Numbered from the stretch's first letter, positions 37,194 to 46,981 are shown. The stretch is 64,000 bases of DNA from Sulfurimonadaceae bacterium (GCA_028683835.1 JAQUHB010000003.1:48914-112913), one strand, 5' to 3'. Notes: a model not told the origin generated them from the sequence alone. Program-made: numbers and translations.

Positions 37194-38366
37194 ATGATAG
37201 CAGAGATAGTATTTGCCGCGGGTTGTTTTTGGGGTGTTGAAAAACATTTTGAGCATGTAAATGGAGTCGTGGATGTCAAGTCTGGTTATGTCGGCGGGAA
37301 CTATGCCAATCCAAGCTATGAGGATCTGCTCAAAAATAAAAAATCAAAAGATAATTATACAGAGGCTGTGGATGTTAAATTTGATACTTCCAAAGTAAGC
37401 GAAACAGAGCTTATAAAAGATTTTTGGGAGCTTCATGATCCGACTCAAAAGAACAGACAAGGCAATGATGTGGGGACAAACTACAGAAGTGCCATCTACT
37501 ATACAAACGAAACTCAGCATAAGATAGCTTTAGAGACAGAAGATGAGTACCAAAAGCTTTTGAGCAAAAATGGGTATGGCAAAATAGTGACAGAGATAAA
37601 ACCTCTCAAAAAGTTTTACCTAGCTGAGAGTTATCATCAGGATTATCTCAAAAACCACCCTTTTGGATACTGTCCAAACCATTCTACGGGCGTAAAGTTT
37701 AAAGGGCAAACTATCGCCAAAGATATGATTGTCCCGCTTGGCGGCAAAGAGATCATTGTCGTGGTCGCTGAGGGTTACTGCCCATACTGCGAAAAATTTA
37801 AAAAGGATGTGACTTCATCTTACAAAGGTACGCTTCCTCTTCGCTCAGTCACAGCCAAAGAACTATCAAAATTCAATATCAAAAGCGAGCTTTTTGCTAC
37901 ACCGACTATCCTTTTTATCCAAGACGGCAAAGAGGTGATCGGATACAAAGGGTATATGGATAAAGATGAATTTTACAAGACTCTTGGAGCTTTTAAACTT
38001 GGTAAAGATTCAGAAGCTTATAATATCGCTTTCAATAAAAGTACAGAGAGCAGTTTTTGCAAGCAATATGATATTTTCAACCATACACCAGATGGTGTCT
38101 TTATCGATAAGCTCTCAGGCGAGATTCTCTTTGATACAAGAGACAGATTCAACTCCGGAACCGGCTGGCTCAGTTTTTATAAAGCAGTCGATGGATCTGT
38201 TATTGAAAAAGAGGACAACAGCTACGGCATGCATAGAGTCGAGATCATCGCCAAAAAAAGCGGTATCCACCTAGGACATGTATTTCCTTATGAGGGAAAT
38301 AAAAGAAGATTTTGTCTCAATGCGACAGTCTTGGAGTTTGTTCCAAGAGATAAGATAAAAAAATAG
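37194..38366 (+). CDS. Methionine sulfoxide reductase fusion MsrA - thioredoxin-like - MsrB
   Basis: A 390-residue protein. Residues 1-160 are MsrA with the catalytic AAGCFWG (Cys11), ESYHQDYL and the C-terminal block, acting on methionine-S-sulfoxide. Residues about 178-265 are thioredoxin-like, with active site CPYC at 196-199 and the cis-proline ATPTILF. The last 120 residues are MsrB: SGTGWLSF (usually GWPSF), HRVEI, GIHLGHVF and catalytic RRFCLNA (Cys374), acting on the R-isomer. The Trx part in the middle could recycle both ends. ATG 37194 follows GAGGAG; a GTG at 37173 is less likely. No signal peptide is seen, so it is cytoplasmic. Confidence 0.93.
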   Translation: MIAEIVFAAGCFWGVEKHFEHVNGVVDVKSGYVGGNYANPSYEDLLKNKKSKDNYTEAVDVKFDTSKVSETELIKDFWELHDPTQKNRQGNDVGTNYRSAIYYTNETQHKIALETEDEYQKLLSKNGYGKIVTEIKPLKKFYLAESYHQDYLKNHPFGYCPNHSTGVKFKGQTIAKDMIVPLGGKEIIVVVAEGYCPYCEKFKKDVTSSYKGTLPLRSVTAKELSKFNIKSELFATPTILFIQDGKEVIGYKGYMDKDEFYKTLGAFKLGKDSEAYNIAFNKSTESSFCKQYDIFNHTPDGVFIDKLSGEILFDTRDRFNSGTGWLSFYKAVDGSVIEKEDNSYGMHRVEIIAKKSGIHLGHVFPYEGNKRRFCLNATVLEFVPRDKIKK

Positions 38367-38385
38367 AATTTTAGGGATTTAATAT

Positions 38386-38982
38386 ATGACAACACTCAAA
38401 ATGCAACCAATGGGTCCATACCAAACCAACTGCTATATCCTTACATGCAAAGGAAAAGATTTCATCATCGATCCGGGAGTCGGTGCAACTCCTTGGGTAC
38501 TGAAAAATGTCACAAATCCTGTCGCCATCCTCAATACTCATGGTCATTTTGACCATGTATGGAGCAATCAAGAGCTCAAAGAAAAACTCAGCATCCCTTT
38601 GTACACGCCAAAAGGTGATGTTTTTTTACTCAAAAGCAGTGACTGGATGCCAGATCTTCCACCTTCATATCCAGATGTTGAAGTTGTGGGAGATGAAGAG
38701 TTTGATTTTGATGGTGTAAAAGTGAAATTCCGCCATTTTCCGGGACATTGTCCAGGGTGTTCGACTATAGAGATAGAGGATGCTATGTTTAGTGGGGATT
38801 TTATCTTTGAGCGTTCTATCGGCAGAACCGATTTTCCCTATTCAAATCCTGATGATATGAAAAAATCTCTGGAAAAATTTAAAAAAATCGATTATGATAA
38901 AACAGTTTATCCGGGGCATGGCGGCAGTACCACCATTAAAAAGGAACAAGCGATTTCAGATTATTGGATACGAAGTCTATAA
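38386..38982 (+). CDS. MBL-fold metallo-hydrolase (glyoxalase II-like)
   Basis: A 198-residue soluble protein. NTHGHFDHVW is the HxHxDH metal motif, FPGHCPGCSTIEI and YPGHGGSTT give further histidines, and MFSGDFIFERSIGRTDFP the bridging aspartate. It resembles the small GloB-like hydrolases that cleave thioesters; the substrate is not known. It follows the Msr fusion by 19 bases in the same direction and may be co-transcribed. Confidence 0.88.
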   Translation: MTTLKMQPMGPYQTNCYILTCKGKDFIIDPGVGATPWVLKNVTNPVAILNTHGHFDHVWSNQELKEKLSIPLYTPKGDVFLLKSSDWMPDLPPSYPDVEVVGDEEFDFDGVKVKFRHFPGHCPGCSTIEIEDAMFSGDFIFERSIGRTDFPYSNPDDMKKSLEKFKKIDYDKTVYPGHGGSTTIKKEQAISDYWIRSL

Positions 38983-38995
38983 TCTCAGTGCCAAA

Positions 38996-39490
38996 CTATT
39001 TTTTGTCATCCTCGCCTGCACTATCTAAAAGATTGAGTTTTAGTACATGTCTCTCAGTGATAACGGTCTTAAAAAGTCCACTGAAGACTTTAATCTCTGT
39101 AACAAAAGCTTCCACCTCAACATTTCTTTTTCTGCCCTCTTTATGACGTACTTTTGCAATAATTTTAACGACATCTCCAAGTTTTACCGGAGATAAAAAT
39201 TGACACTCACTCGCAACTAGAACCACATTTCGCTCATTTACTGCAGCCATAGCAGCATAATCCGCCGCACTAAATACAAATCCGCCGTGGATCAATCCCA
39301 TATCATCAGCTACCATATCTTCAGTCGTTACAAGTTCTACTTCAACTTGACCTAGTTCAAGCTTATGGATCTCTCCACATAAATCTTGATTGATACTCTC
39401 ATGAGTATTGAGATAGATCGTGTTATCTTCTTGAAATTCTACATCAAGGTCTTCATCTCGTGATTCGATTATCTTTCTACTTTTTGCCAT
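38996..39490 (-). CDS. Hotdog-fold thioesterase
   Basis: A 164-residue protein with the hotdog core from about residue 40. [19 protein letters not shown] contains the conserved HGG and the long central helix, followed by [17 protein letters not shown] and [15 protein letters not shown]. This is the pattern of 4HBT/PaaI-like acyl-CoA thioesterases. The substrate is unknown. Its start overlaps the end of cmoB by 14 bases. Confidence 0.82.
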   Translation of the reverse strand: MAKSRKIIESRDEDLDVEFQEDNTIYLNTHESINQDLCGEIHKLELGQVEVELVTTEDMVADDMGLIHGGFVFSAADYAAMAAVNERNVVLVASECQFLSPVKLGDVVKIIAKVRHKEGRKRNVEVEAFVTEIKVFSGLFKTVITERHVLKLNLLDSAGEDDKK

Positions 39491-40403
39491 TTGTTTCCTT
39501 TATGAGCTTGACATAGACCCTTCTTGGAGAAGGATATCCTTCAATCGTTTTACTACTATCGTCAGGATCTAAAAAATCTTCAAGACTCTGCCCTTCTATC
39601 CACTCAGTTTTTCGTTGTTCATCTTTACAGGTAAGGGAAGTTTCCAATACTTCAAAGCTCGTAAAGCCCGCTCTCATACACCAATTTTTAAGCGCAGGAA
39701 CGGTTGGAACAAAGTAAATATTTGGGATTTTCGAATAACTTCCTTTAGGCGTAAGCGCTATCTCATCTTCTCCCTCGATGTAAAAAGTATCTAAGATCAC
39801 TTCACCTTTATCTTCAAGTCCTTTATATAATTCTTTAAGCATAGAAACAGGATCGCTTCTATGATATAAAACGCCCAAACAAAAGATAAGATCAAACTTC
39901 TCTTCATAAAAAGGAAGATGCTCAACACCCAAAAGCTCATACACGATCTCCGTTTTTGCAAAGTGATTGATAAAATCAAACTGTGTTTTATATAAAGCAG
40001 AGGGATCAAAACCGACTAGTTTTTTGGGAGCATCTTCTTGCATACGAAAAAGATAATACCCATTATTACATCCTATATCTGCAACTTTTTTATCTTTAAG
40101 ATTAAAGTGTGGACGTAAAAGATTGTATTTTATATTGCTTTTCCACTCCGTATCTATAAAAAGACCAAAAAGGTTAAAAGGTCCTTTTCGCCAAGGCATC
40201 ATCATCCGTGCTGTCTCTTTCATGAGAGTAGCATCCACTTCATCTTCATATGCGAAGCACCCTTTGGGTGTAAGCGTAACAACGTCGCCCAACTCTACTT
40301 TTGTATCAATATTTGGCAGTTTTTCTATGGCTTCTCGAAGTGGAGCAATATTTTTCCACGTCATCCATTTTTGCCGTTCTTCTCGTATCTCTTGTATATT
40401 CAT
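39477..40403 (-). CDS. cmoB: tRNA U34 carboxymethyltransferase
   Basis: A 308-residue enzyme that transfers the carboxymethyl group of carboxy-SAM to 5-hydroxyuridine 34, giving the cmo5U wobble base. [20 protein letters not shown] is the N-terminal signature. [17 protein letters not shown] is the SAM motif I, and [16 protein letters not shown] the motif IV region typical of CmoB. It is transcribed leftward, away from the CDF gene. Confidence 0.95.
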   Translation of the reverse strand: MNIQEIREERQKWMTWKNIAPLREAIEKLPNIDTKVELGDVVTLTPKGCFAYEDEVDATLMKETARMMMPWRKGPFNLFGLFIDTEWKSNIKYNLLRPHFNLKDKKVADIGCNNGYYLFRMQEDAPKKLVGFDPSALYKTQFDFINHFAKTEIVYELLGVEHLPFYEEKFDLIFCLGVLYHRSDPVSMLKELYKGLEDKGEVILDTFYIEGEDEIALTPKGSYSKIPNIYFVPTVPALKNWCMRAGFTSFEVLETSLTCKDEQRKTEWIEGQSLEDFLDPDDSSKTIEGYPSPRRVYVKLIKETNGKK

Positions 40404-40428
40404 GGCGTAATTGTAACTACATATTTGT

Positions 40429-40434
40429 TATAAT
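40429..40434 (+). promoter_or_regulatory. -10 box of the CDF transporter gene
   Basis: TATAAT 24 bases before ATG 40458, in the short divergent gap with cmoB. No -35 box stands out. Confidence 0.45.
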
Positions 40435-40457
40435 CACGATAAAAAAATAGGAACTTT

Positions 40458-41351
40458 ATGAAATTAGAACAAAAAGCAACCGTTGCCTCTATGTCTGTGG
40501 CGACAATGCTCGTCGTTGTGAAGATGGCCATCGGCGTTATGAGCGGTTCAGTCGCAGTTCTTGCATCTGCGATAGACTCACTTTTAGATCTTTGTGTATC
40601 GGCTTTTAACTTCTTTGCCCTTGGCCATTCACAAAAAGAGCCAGATGAGAAATTTAACTACGGTAGATCAAAACTCGAGCCTTTAGCTGCAGTGATCGAA
40701 GGTACTATCATTGCCATCTCTGCTCTCTTTGTTTTATATGAAGCAGTTCAAAAAATCATACATGCATCTCCAACACAGCACCTTGAAGAGTCAATAGCAA
40801 TTATGATTTTTTCCATCGTCATCACCGGTGGTTTAGTATTCTTTTTAAACTACATCGCTAAAAAAACAAATAATATGGTTATACGCGCTGATGCCCTTCA
40901 CTACAAAACAGACCTCTTCTCAAATGGTGCAGTTTTACTCGCTCTTGGTCTTATTTCTATGACAGGCATCGAGATCATTGACCCAATTTTAGGTATTGTC
41001 ATTGCAATGTATATGTTTTACTCAGCCATTCCTATCATAAAAGAGGGAGTGTTAATGCTTTTGGATGTTTCCATGACTCTTGAAGAAGTGGAAAAAATCA
41101 AAAATCTTTTGAATCATGAAAAAGATATTACAACTTATCATTTTCTCAATACAAGATGCGCAGGTTCACATGTGTATATCTCGGTGCATCTTGTGTTTAA
41201 CGTAACCGTTACACTTTATGACGCGCATGTTGTCGGAGATAAGATAGAACTAAAATTTAAAAAACTCTTTCCAGAGTATAAAGTTCATACAATGATGCAT
41301 CTCGACCCTTATGATGATTCACAAATCAATGAAGATGAAGAGCAATATTAA
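40458..41351 (+). CDS. Cation diffusion facilitator (CDF) family transporter
   Basis: A 297-residue inner-membrane exporter of divalent metals (Zn, Fe or Mn). About six membrane helices lie in residues 10-205. Metal-site motifs are SAIDSLLDLCVS in helix 2 and RADALHYKTDLFSNG in helix 5, a DxxxD/HxxxD arrangement like FieF. The cytoplasmic domain (210-297) carries histidines in GSHVYISVHLVF and HTMMHLDPYDD. The FieF-like motif favours iron or zinc, but the metal is not proven. Confidence 0.93.
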   Translation: MKLEQKATVASMSVATMLVVVKMAIGVMSGSVAVLASAIDSLLDLCVSAFNFFALGHSQKEPDEKFNYGRSKLEPLAAVIEGTIIAISALFVLYEAVQKIIHASPTQHLEESIAIMIFSIVITGGLVFFLNYIAKKTNNMVIRADALHYKTDLFSNGAVLLALGLISMTGIEIIDPILGIVIAMYMFYSAIPIIKEGVLMLLDVSMTLEEVEKIKNLLNHEKDITTYHFLNTRCAGSHVYISVHLVFNVTVTLYDAHVVGDKIELKFKKLFPEYKVHTMMHLDPYDDSQINEDEEQY

Positions 41352-41372
41352 ACCTACTAAAAAGGAAAAAAT

Positions 41373-41954
41373 ATGAAAATACTGAGTATTGTTGCCGCTT
41401 TGGCTTTAGCTGGTGCTCTTGTTTATGCGGATGTTCCAAAAACAGAAGATGCAAACCTTGTATCTGTTGTAAATTCTGGAAAAATAGCTACGAAGACCCT
41501 ACTTGAAACTCTGCAAAAAAATATGCAGCAGCATATGAAAAAAGGGGGTGTTATGGACGCTTTAAATTTTTGTTCTACTGAAGCGTATGCCCTTACGGAC
41601 AAAGTAAACAGCGAACTTCAAAAAGGTGTTACCACAAAGCGTATAAGTATCAAATATCGTAATCCTGCAAATGAGCCTCAAGCTGATGAGCTAAAAGTTT
41701 TGAACTCTTTTGCAGAGATAAAAACTGCAAAAAAAGCTTTACCGGAGTACGTTGTTGAAAAAGTAGATGAACATACCTACAAATTTTACAAACCGCTTAC
41801 TATAAACAATCAAGTCTGTTTAAAATGTCATGGAGATATTTCAGGAGATAAAGTCTTAGAAAAAGCGATCAATGAAAGATATCCAACTGATAAAGCTGTA
41901 AACTATAAGATGGATGATCTTCGTGGAGCTGTAGTCGTAACAATCAAAAAATAA
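41373..41954 (+). CDS. Periplasmic c-type haem protein, DUF3365 (Tll0287-like)
   Basis: A 193-residue protein with signal peptide (1-19, ending LVYA). VMDALNFCSTEAYAL and KRISIKYRNPANEPQ are DUF3365 blocks, and QVCLKCHGDISG holds the CxxCH haem site near residue 150. The fold combines PAS-like and cytochrome features and is found in sensors or as a free protein. It may act as a redox or gas sensor or a small electron carrier. It lies 21 bases after the CDF gene. Confidence 0.88.
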   Translation: MKILSIVAALALAGALVYADVPKTEDANLVSVVNSGKIATKTLLETLQKNMQQHMKKGGVMDALNFCSTEAYALTDKVNSELQKGVTTKRISIKYRNPANEPQADELKVLNSFAEIKTAKKALPEYVVEKVDEHTYKFYKPLTINNQVCLKCHGDISGDKVLEKAINERYPTDKAVNYKMDDLRGAVVVTIKK

Positions 41955-41961
41955 AGAATAC

Positions 41962-41990
41962 TTACCATGTAAGCACTCTTACTATGGTAA
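41962..41990. terminator. Stem-loop between convergent genes
   Basis: TTACCATGTAAG (41962-41973) and CTTACTATGGTAA (41978-41990) form a 12-bp stem with one bulged T and a 4-base loop. It sits between the haem protein and the convergent gene at 41999 and probably serves both. Each arm is a near-copy of the TTACATGTAA word. Confidence 0.65.
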
Positions 41991-41998
41991 ATATTGAT

Positions 41999-42805
41999 CT
42001 AGGCATGAACTCTTTTAATAAGAGCACTTATATTTTCACCCTTTTGTTGTAAAACAGATGATAGTGTAGAGTTTAAACCGCTCATTCCCTTTAAAAGATT
42101 TTGCAGTTTAATTGCAACTTGACCTGCATTTTGTTCGCTATCGATAAGATAAACGAGCAAAAACTTCGATGGACCCCAACGAACAAGCATATCATCTTGA
42201 CGGATACTGCTTTTAAATTTCTTTACAAATTCTCTAAGAGCATTGTCATCATGAGAAAAATCCGGATTTGCTTCTTCATCGACAGTTACAAGATTCATCC
42301 CAATCATCTTTTCATTAAAAACAGCAGCCTCTTCGAAGTTTTTTCCAATTTGTAAGAAATACTTCTTATCATAAGCACCACTTTTTTTATCAATATTGAT
42401 ATTATTTTCAATCATAATACGTTTAACAAGATCCCGCGTAATATCAACAAATGTGACTATTTTATAATCTTGCACACTGCTGTCTATCTTGACAGAAAAA
42501 GCACATGGTTCATACGTTTGCGTCAATATACTGACGATGCGGTCTATCTCTTCAAGCTTGCCAATTGCATCAAACCAGTTCTCACCTTCTTGGAGTTTTT
42601 CCTTATGAAAATAAGAAGGATGTGGAACAAAATTATCAACAATAGGTCCAAAATTGTTGTTATATTCTTCAAAAGTACGAACATCAAAAAATTTATTAAA
42701 AGCTTTATTTGTCGCAATATGGTTTTGTTGATGAAAAATGACAACCAAATCCTTTTGAGAGTCTATGACCGCCTGAATTATGGGTAAACAAATCGTATCC
42801 AGCAT
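41999..42805 (-). CDS. PAS-like protein with degenerate GGDEF domain
   Basis: A 268-residue soluble protein. The first 125 residues look like a PAS fold (QKDLVVIFHQQNHIATNKAFNKFF). The rest aligns with the GGDEF fold: KSGAYDKKYFLQIGKNFEEA at the start, and at the signature VRWGPSKFLLVYLID where VRxGGDEFxxxL would be expected. GGDE is replaced by GPSK, so cyclic di-GMP synthesis is unlikely. It could be a small-molecule sensor or partner protein. Confidence 0.7.
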   Translation of the reverse strand: MLDTICLPIIQAVIDSQKDLVVIFHQQNHIATNKAFNKFFDVRTFEEYNNNFGPIVDNFVPHPSYFHKEKLQEGENWFDAIGKLEEIDRIVSILTQTYEPCAFSVKIDSSVQDYKIVTFVDITRDLVKRIMIENNINIDKKSGAYDKKYFLQIGKNFEEAAVFNEKMIGMNLVTVDEEANPDFSHDDNALREFVKKFKSSIRQDDMLVRWGPSKFLLVYLIDSEQNAGQVAIKLQNLLKGMSGLNSTLSSVLQQKGENISALIKRVHA

Positions 42806-42916
42806 CTTTAAAATCCTTATCTATTTTGTGATTAAGCTATCAAAAAAAAACGTATTTATTGTACCATAACTACAACCTGATATAATACGAAAACTATATT
42901 ACATGTAAAGAATCCT

Positions 42917-44749
42917 ATGATACAACTCAATAATCTTTCAAAAAGCTTCACAACCCAAGAACTTTTTTCAAATCTTAACTTCAAACTCGGATCTGGCGAT
43001 AAAGTAGGCTTGGTCGGTAGAAATGGAAGCGGAAAATCAACACTTTTCAAACTTATTCTTGATGAAGAGCATCCCGACACTGGAGAGATTATTATTCCAA
43101 GAGGATACAAGATCGGTGCTTTAAAGCAGTATCTCTCATTTTCTGAGCCAACTCTTCGCAAAGAAGCTGCACTCGCACTAGCTGAAGATGATAAATTCAG
43201 CATCTATAAAGTAGAAAAAATTCTCTTTGGTCTTGGCTTTTCTCATGAAGATTTGGAAAAAGATCCTCTCTCTTTTTCAGGCGGATATCAGATTCGTATC
43301 AATCTTGCAAAACTACTTTTGACTGAACCAAACCTTTTGCTTCTCGATGAGCCAACCAACTATCTTGATATTGTCTCTCTTCGCTGGCTCAAAGCCTTTT
43401 TAAAAAATTTTGAAGGCGAGATCATTCTTATCACCCACGATCGTGATTTTATGGATGCTATAACAACACACACTATGGGGCTTATCCGAAGATCTTTACA
43501 GATTGTCACAGGGGATACTCACAAGTTCTATGCACAGCTTGCGGCAAATGAAGAGCTCTACGAAAAGCAAAAAATCAATCAAGATAAAAAGGTCAAAGAA
43601 CTCGAAGATTTCATCGCACGAAACAAAGCAAGAGCTTCCACAGCAGCGCTTGCCCAATCTAAAGTCAAACAGCTTGAAAAGATGGATCTCCTTGATGATC
43701 TTGGATATGATCCAACTTTAAAGTTTGACTTTAATTATAAAGATACACCTGCAAAAGTTTTACTTGAAGTCAAAGATCTCACCTTCGGATATACACCCGA
43801 AAATATCTTGTTTAAAAAGATCTCTTTCGTTTTAGAAAAGGGGAAATGCCTTGGGATCATTGGAAAAAATGGAAAAGGGAAATCTACTCTTTTAAATCTC
43901 ATAGCAGGTGAACTCAAACCTCTAGGCGGAGAGGTTATTTTTCACAGTTCTACAGCTTATGCGCATTTTGGTCAGACAAATATTAGCCGTCTCAGCCCAA
44001 ATAACACGGTTATGGATGAGATCTATTCTGCAAACTCCAAGCTTGGAGAATCAGTCGTACGAAATATCTGCGGCGGGATGATGTTTAGCGGTGAGAGTGC
44101 AAAAAAGAAGATCTCTCTCCTCTCAGGTGGTGAAAAAAGCCGCGTTATGCTCGGACAGATCTTAGCACGTGATCTTAACCTGCTCTTTTTAGATGAACCA
44201 ACAAACCACCTTGATATGGATTCCATAGAAGCACTCACGAAAGCTGTCAATAACTTTGAGGGTTCAGTCATTCTAGTCACTCACTCCGAAGAACTTTTAC
44301 GCCGTGTATGTGACGCACTTATCATTTTTTCAAATGATGGTGCCGAGTATTTTGACGGCGGATATGATCTCTTTTTAGAAAAAATAGGCTGGCAAGAAGA
44401 GGAACTAGAAGAAAAGCAAAAATCTGCCCCAAAAATCAACAAAGCAGAAAATAAAAAACTGCGTGCAGCTCTCGTTCAAGAGCGAAGCCAAAAGACCATG
44501 CCTTTAAAAAAAGAGGTAGAAAGTCTAGAAAAATTTATCATCAAAACAGAAGAGGAATTAAAGATCCATCATGAAGTTCTCATCAAAGCTTCCAACGCCT
44601 CAGATAATTCCAAAATTATGGAGATATCACAACTCATAGGGAAACTGGAAAATGAGATCGAAGTAAAATTTGAGAGATTGGAAGTTGTTCAAAATGAACT
44701 TGATTTTTTACTTGAAGAATATGAAAATAAAATAAACAAGTTTATGTAA
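42917..44749 (+). CDS. ABC-F family ATPase (Uup/YheS-like)
   Basis: A 610-residue protein with two ABC modules and no membrane part. Module 1 has Walker A GRNGSGKST (34-42), signature SFSGGYQIR and Walker B LLLLDEPTNYLD. Module 2 has GKNGKGKST, LLSGGEKSR and LFLDEPTNHLD. The interdomain linker (about 200-270, lysine-rich) and the C-terminal coiled coil (about 510-608) are typical of ABC-F ribosome-associated translation factors. Which subgroup it belongs to cannot be fixed by eye. Confidence 0.92.
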   Translation: MIQLNNLSKSFTTQELFSNLNFKLGSGDKVGLVGRNGSGKSTLFKLILDEEHPDTGEIIIPRGYKIGALKQYLSFSEPTLRKEAALALAEDDKFSIYKVEKILFGLGFSHEDLEKDPLSFSGGYQIRINLAKLLLTEPNLLLLDEPTNYLDIVSLRWLKAFLKNFEGEIILITHDRDFMDAITTHTMGLIRRSLQIVTGDTHKFYAQLAANEELYEKQKINQDKKVKELEDFIARNKARASTAALAQSKVKQLEKMDLLDDLGYDPTLKFDFNYKDTPAKVLLEVKDLTFGYTPENILFKKISFVLEKGKCLGIIGKNGKGKSTLLNLIAGELKPLGGEVIFHSSTAYAHFGQTNISRLSPNNTVMDEIYSANSKLGESVVRNICGGMMFSGESAKKKISLLSGGEKSRVMLGQILARDLNLLFLDEPTNHLDMDSIEALTKAVNNFEGSVILVTHSEELLRRVCDALIIFSNDGAEYFDGGYDLFLEKIGWQEEELEEKQKSAPKINKAENKKLRAALVQERSQKTMPLKKEVESLEKFIIKTEEELKIHHEVLIKASNASDNSKIMEISQLIGKLENEIEVKFERLEVVQNELDFLLEEYENKINKFM

Positions 44750-44770
44750 TAATGACAACAAAGGACGTTA

Positions 44771-44804
44771 CCTACATGTAAGCAAAATTACTTACATGCA
44801 AAGG
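44771..44804. repeat. Inverted pair of TACATGTAA words between convergent genes
   Basis: CCTACATGTAAG (44771-44782) and CTTACATGCAAAGG (44791-44804) face each other across an 8-base AT spacer, directly between the ABC-F stop and the end of rny. The arms can pair imperfectly as a terminator for both genes. Confidence 0.6.
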
Positions 44805-44805
44805 T

Positions 44806-46371
44806 TTATCTTGCGTAAACGGTAGCTCTCATCTCACGGATAACATTCACTTTGATTTCGCCGGGATATTGGACTTTTTCCTCTATCTCTTTAGCTATCT
44901 CTTTGGCTATCAGTACCGCTTCATCATCATTGATAAGTGTTGCATTAACAATGACACGAAGCTCGCGCCCTGCATTGATAGCGTAACATTGTTTAACACC
45001 GCTATGTTTTATAGCAATCTCTTCAACTTGAGAAACCCGCTTTAAAAAGCTTTCTAACACTTCGCGTCGTGCTCCGGGACGAGCAGCAGAGAGTGCATCT
45101 GCAGCACATACAGCACCGCACTCAATACTTTTAATCTCCTCTTGTCCATGATGCGCATAAATCGCATTGATAACGACTTCGCTTTCATTATATCTGGTAC
45201 AAACCTCTACACCAAGGTCGACATGGTTTCCATCCATATCATGTGTCAATGATTTGCCTATATCATGAAGTAAACCAGCACGTTTTGCCAAAATAGGATC
45301 TCCACCCATTTCAGACGCCATAATTCCGGCTAAATGTGCTACTTCAAGTGTATGAGCAAGTGCATTTTGTCCATAACTCGCACGATATCGTAAACGTCCG
45401 ATAAGCTTCATAAGCTCAGGATTCATAGGTGGGATTCCCATTTTAGCTACGATATCTTCACCCTCTTGAAGAATTTTATCCTCAAATTCATCACATACTT
45501 TTTGATATATCTCTTCGATACGCGCAGGCTGAATTCGTCCATCTTCTACAAGAAGTTCTATCGTTTTTGTCGCTATCGCTCTGCGATAAAGATTAAAACT
45601 ACTCACAACAATAGTATTTGGAGTATCATCGATGATGATATCCACACCTAAGACCATCTCAAGAGCCTTGATGTTTCTACCTTCTCTACCTATAATACGC
45701 CCTTTGAGCTCATCACTTTCAAGATAGATATTATTCACAAGTCTCTCACTAGCAAACTCTCCCGCAAAGCGTGTTGTTGCCTGTGCTAAGATAAAGTTTG
45801 CTTTTTTTTGTCCCTCAGCTTTTGCTTCGTTTTCATATTTACGCACTATATGCGATATTTCTGCGCGTGAACTCTCTTCTACTTTTTGAAGCATCAATTT
45901 TTTTGCTTCTTCACGTGTCATTCCTGCAGCGCCTTCTAAAACACGAATCACATCATCAATACGTGATTCATAATCATTTTTTAGCAGCTGTAGCGCTTTT
46001 TCATTTCTTTTTAGTTTCAATCTTTCGCTTGAAAGCGACAAATTCTCATTTTTTAGTTTGTGATCTTCGCTCTCTTTATAACGATTAAACTCACTCTCTT
46101 TTCTTTGAAGCTCATCTGTACGCTCTTGCATATCACGTCTTACGCGATCTTGTACACTTTCATACTCTTTTTTTGCCTCAAGCTCTATCTCTTGAGATTT
46201 TAGATTTGCTCTATGTAGAAGCAGCTCAGCTTCGCTTTCTATAGCTTTTGCTTTTGCTTTTGCCTGTTCTACATAAATATCAAAGTTAGTATTTGAAACT
46301 TTTCTAGAAATGAAAAAACCTACTACTCCGCTCACTATGGCTGTAAAAGCCCCTAATAGTATGGTTAGCAT
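44806..46371 (-). CDS. rny: Ribonuclease Y
   Basis: A 521-residue membrane-anchored endoribonuclease for mRNA turnover. An N-terminal helix (residues 3-22) precedes a long coiled coil (about 30-200), a KH domain (GRIIGREGRNIKALEMVLG) and an HD domain with RAGLLHDIGKSLTHDMDGN and INAIYAHHG. AGAAGGG six bases before ATG 46371 fixes the start, even though this lies 68 bases inside the upstream cyclo-ligase frame. Confidence 0.96.
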   Translation of the reverse strand: MLTILLGAFTAIVSGVVGFFISRKVSNTNFDIYVEQAKAKAKAIESEAELLLHRANLKSQEIELEAKKEYESVQDRVRRDMQERTDELQRKESEFNRYKESEDHKLKNENLSLSSERLKLKRNEKALQLLKNDYESRIDDVIRVLEGAAGMTREEAKKLMLQKVEESSRAEISHIVRKYENEAKAEGQKKANFILAQATTRFAGEFASERLVNNIYLESDELKGRIIGREGRNIKALEMVLGVDIIIDDTPNTIVVSSFNLYRRAIATKTIELLVEDGRIQPARIEEIYQKVCDEFEDKILQEGEDIVAKMGIPPMNPELMKLIGRLRYRASYGQNALAHTLEVAHLAGIMASEMGGDPILAKRAGLLHDIGKSLTHDMDGNHVDLGVEVCTRYNESEVVINAIYAHHGQEEIKSIECGAVCAADALSAARPGARREVLESFLKRVSQVEEIAIKHSGVKQCYAINAGRELRVIVNATLINDDEAVLIAKEIAKEIEEKVQYPGEIKVNVIREMRATVYAR

Positions 46372-46930
46372 GTTTTGCCCTTCTGTGCAGCAACCTTGCC
46401 CTTGGTGTTATCAACATATCACACGATATATCATAATCATCACAAATATCTTTATTTATATAACAAATCTGTGACTGTACAAAAATTTTATATGGATCTT
46501 TTTTAATTTTTTCAAAGAAACGATCATACATCCCTTTTCCAAATCCGATACGTCGCGATCTTCTGTCAACTCCAACCGCTGGAATAATAGCTACATCAAT
46601 TTTTCTTATATTTTTTAAACTGTTTCCCGCTTCATATATATTAAATTTTTTACGTGACAGCGGTAATCTGAATGGTACCATTTTAAAACTGATTTCTTCC
46701 ATAAACGGAATATAAATATGGTTATTTTTTCTAATCTCATATAATGATTTTCTTATATCAACTTCGAGATCTAAAGGCCAGAACATAAGTATATTGAGTC
46801 CTTTTTTCTTTTTAAAAAGAGAGATAATCTGTGAATTTACAAGATTATCTCTATAAATTTTGTTGAATTTTTGTGAGTTTCTCAATTTATTTAAACAATT
46901 ATTACGAAACAGTTCTTTTGTGACTTTCAT
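46304..46930 (-). CDS. 5-formyltetrahydrofolate cyclo-ligase
   Basis: A 208-residue enzyme that turns 5-formyl-THF into 5,10-methenyl-THF with ATP. NILMFWPLDLEVDI, PAVGVDRRSRRIGFGKGMYDRFF (the GxGxGxYDR-type ATP loop) and CDMLITPRA are diagnostic. Homologues end at about ITPRA; here about 27 further basic residues (LLHRRAKHANHTIRGFYSHSE and on) extend over the start of rny, a 68-base overlap. The tail is probably a consequence of a lost stop codon. Confidence 0.88.
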   Translation of the reverse strand: MKVTKELFRNNCLNKLRNSQKFNKIYRDNLVNSQIISLFKKKKGLNILMFWPLDLEVDIRKSLYEIRKNNHIYIPFMEEISFKMVPFRLPLSRKKFNIYEAGNSLKNIRKIDVAIIPAVGVDRRSRRIGFGKGMYDRFFEKIKKDPYKIFVQSQICYINKDICDDYDISCDMLITPRARLLHRRAKHANHTIRGFYSHSERSSRFFHF

Positions 46931-46944
46931 TTTAAATCTTTTGA

Positions 46945-46950
46945 TATAAT
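46945..46950 (+). promoter_or_regulatory. -10 box of the tlpA-like/ftsY unit
   Basis: TATAAT 31 bases before ATG 46982, in the divergent gap with the cyclo-ligase gene. AAAAGG near 46970 is the ribosome site. Confidence 0.5.
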
Positions 46951-46981
46951 TTCAGATATTTTATCTAATAAAAGGTTTTAA

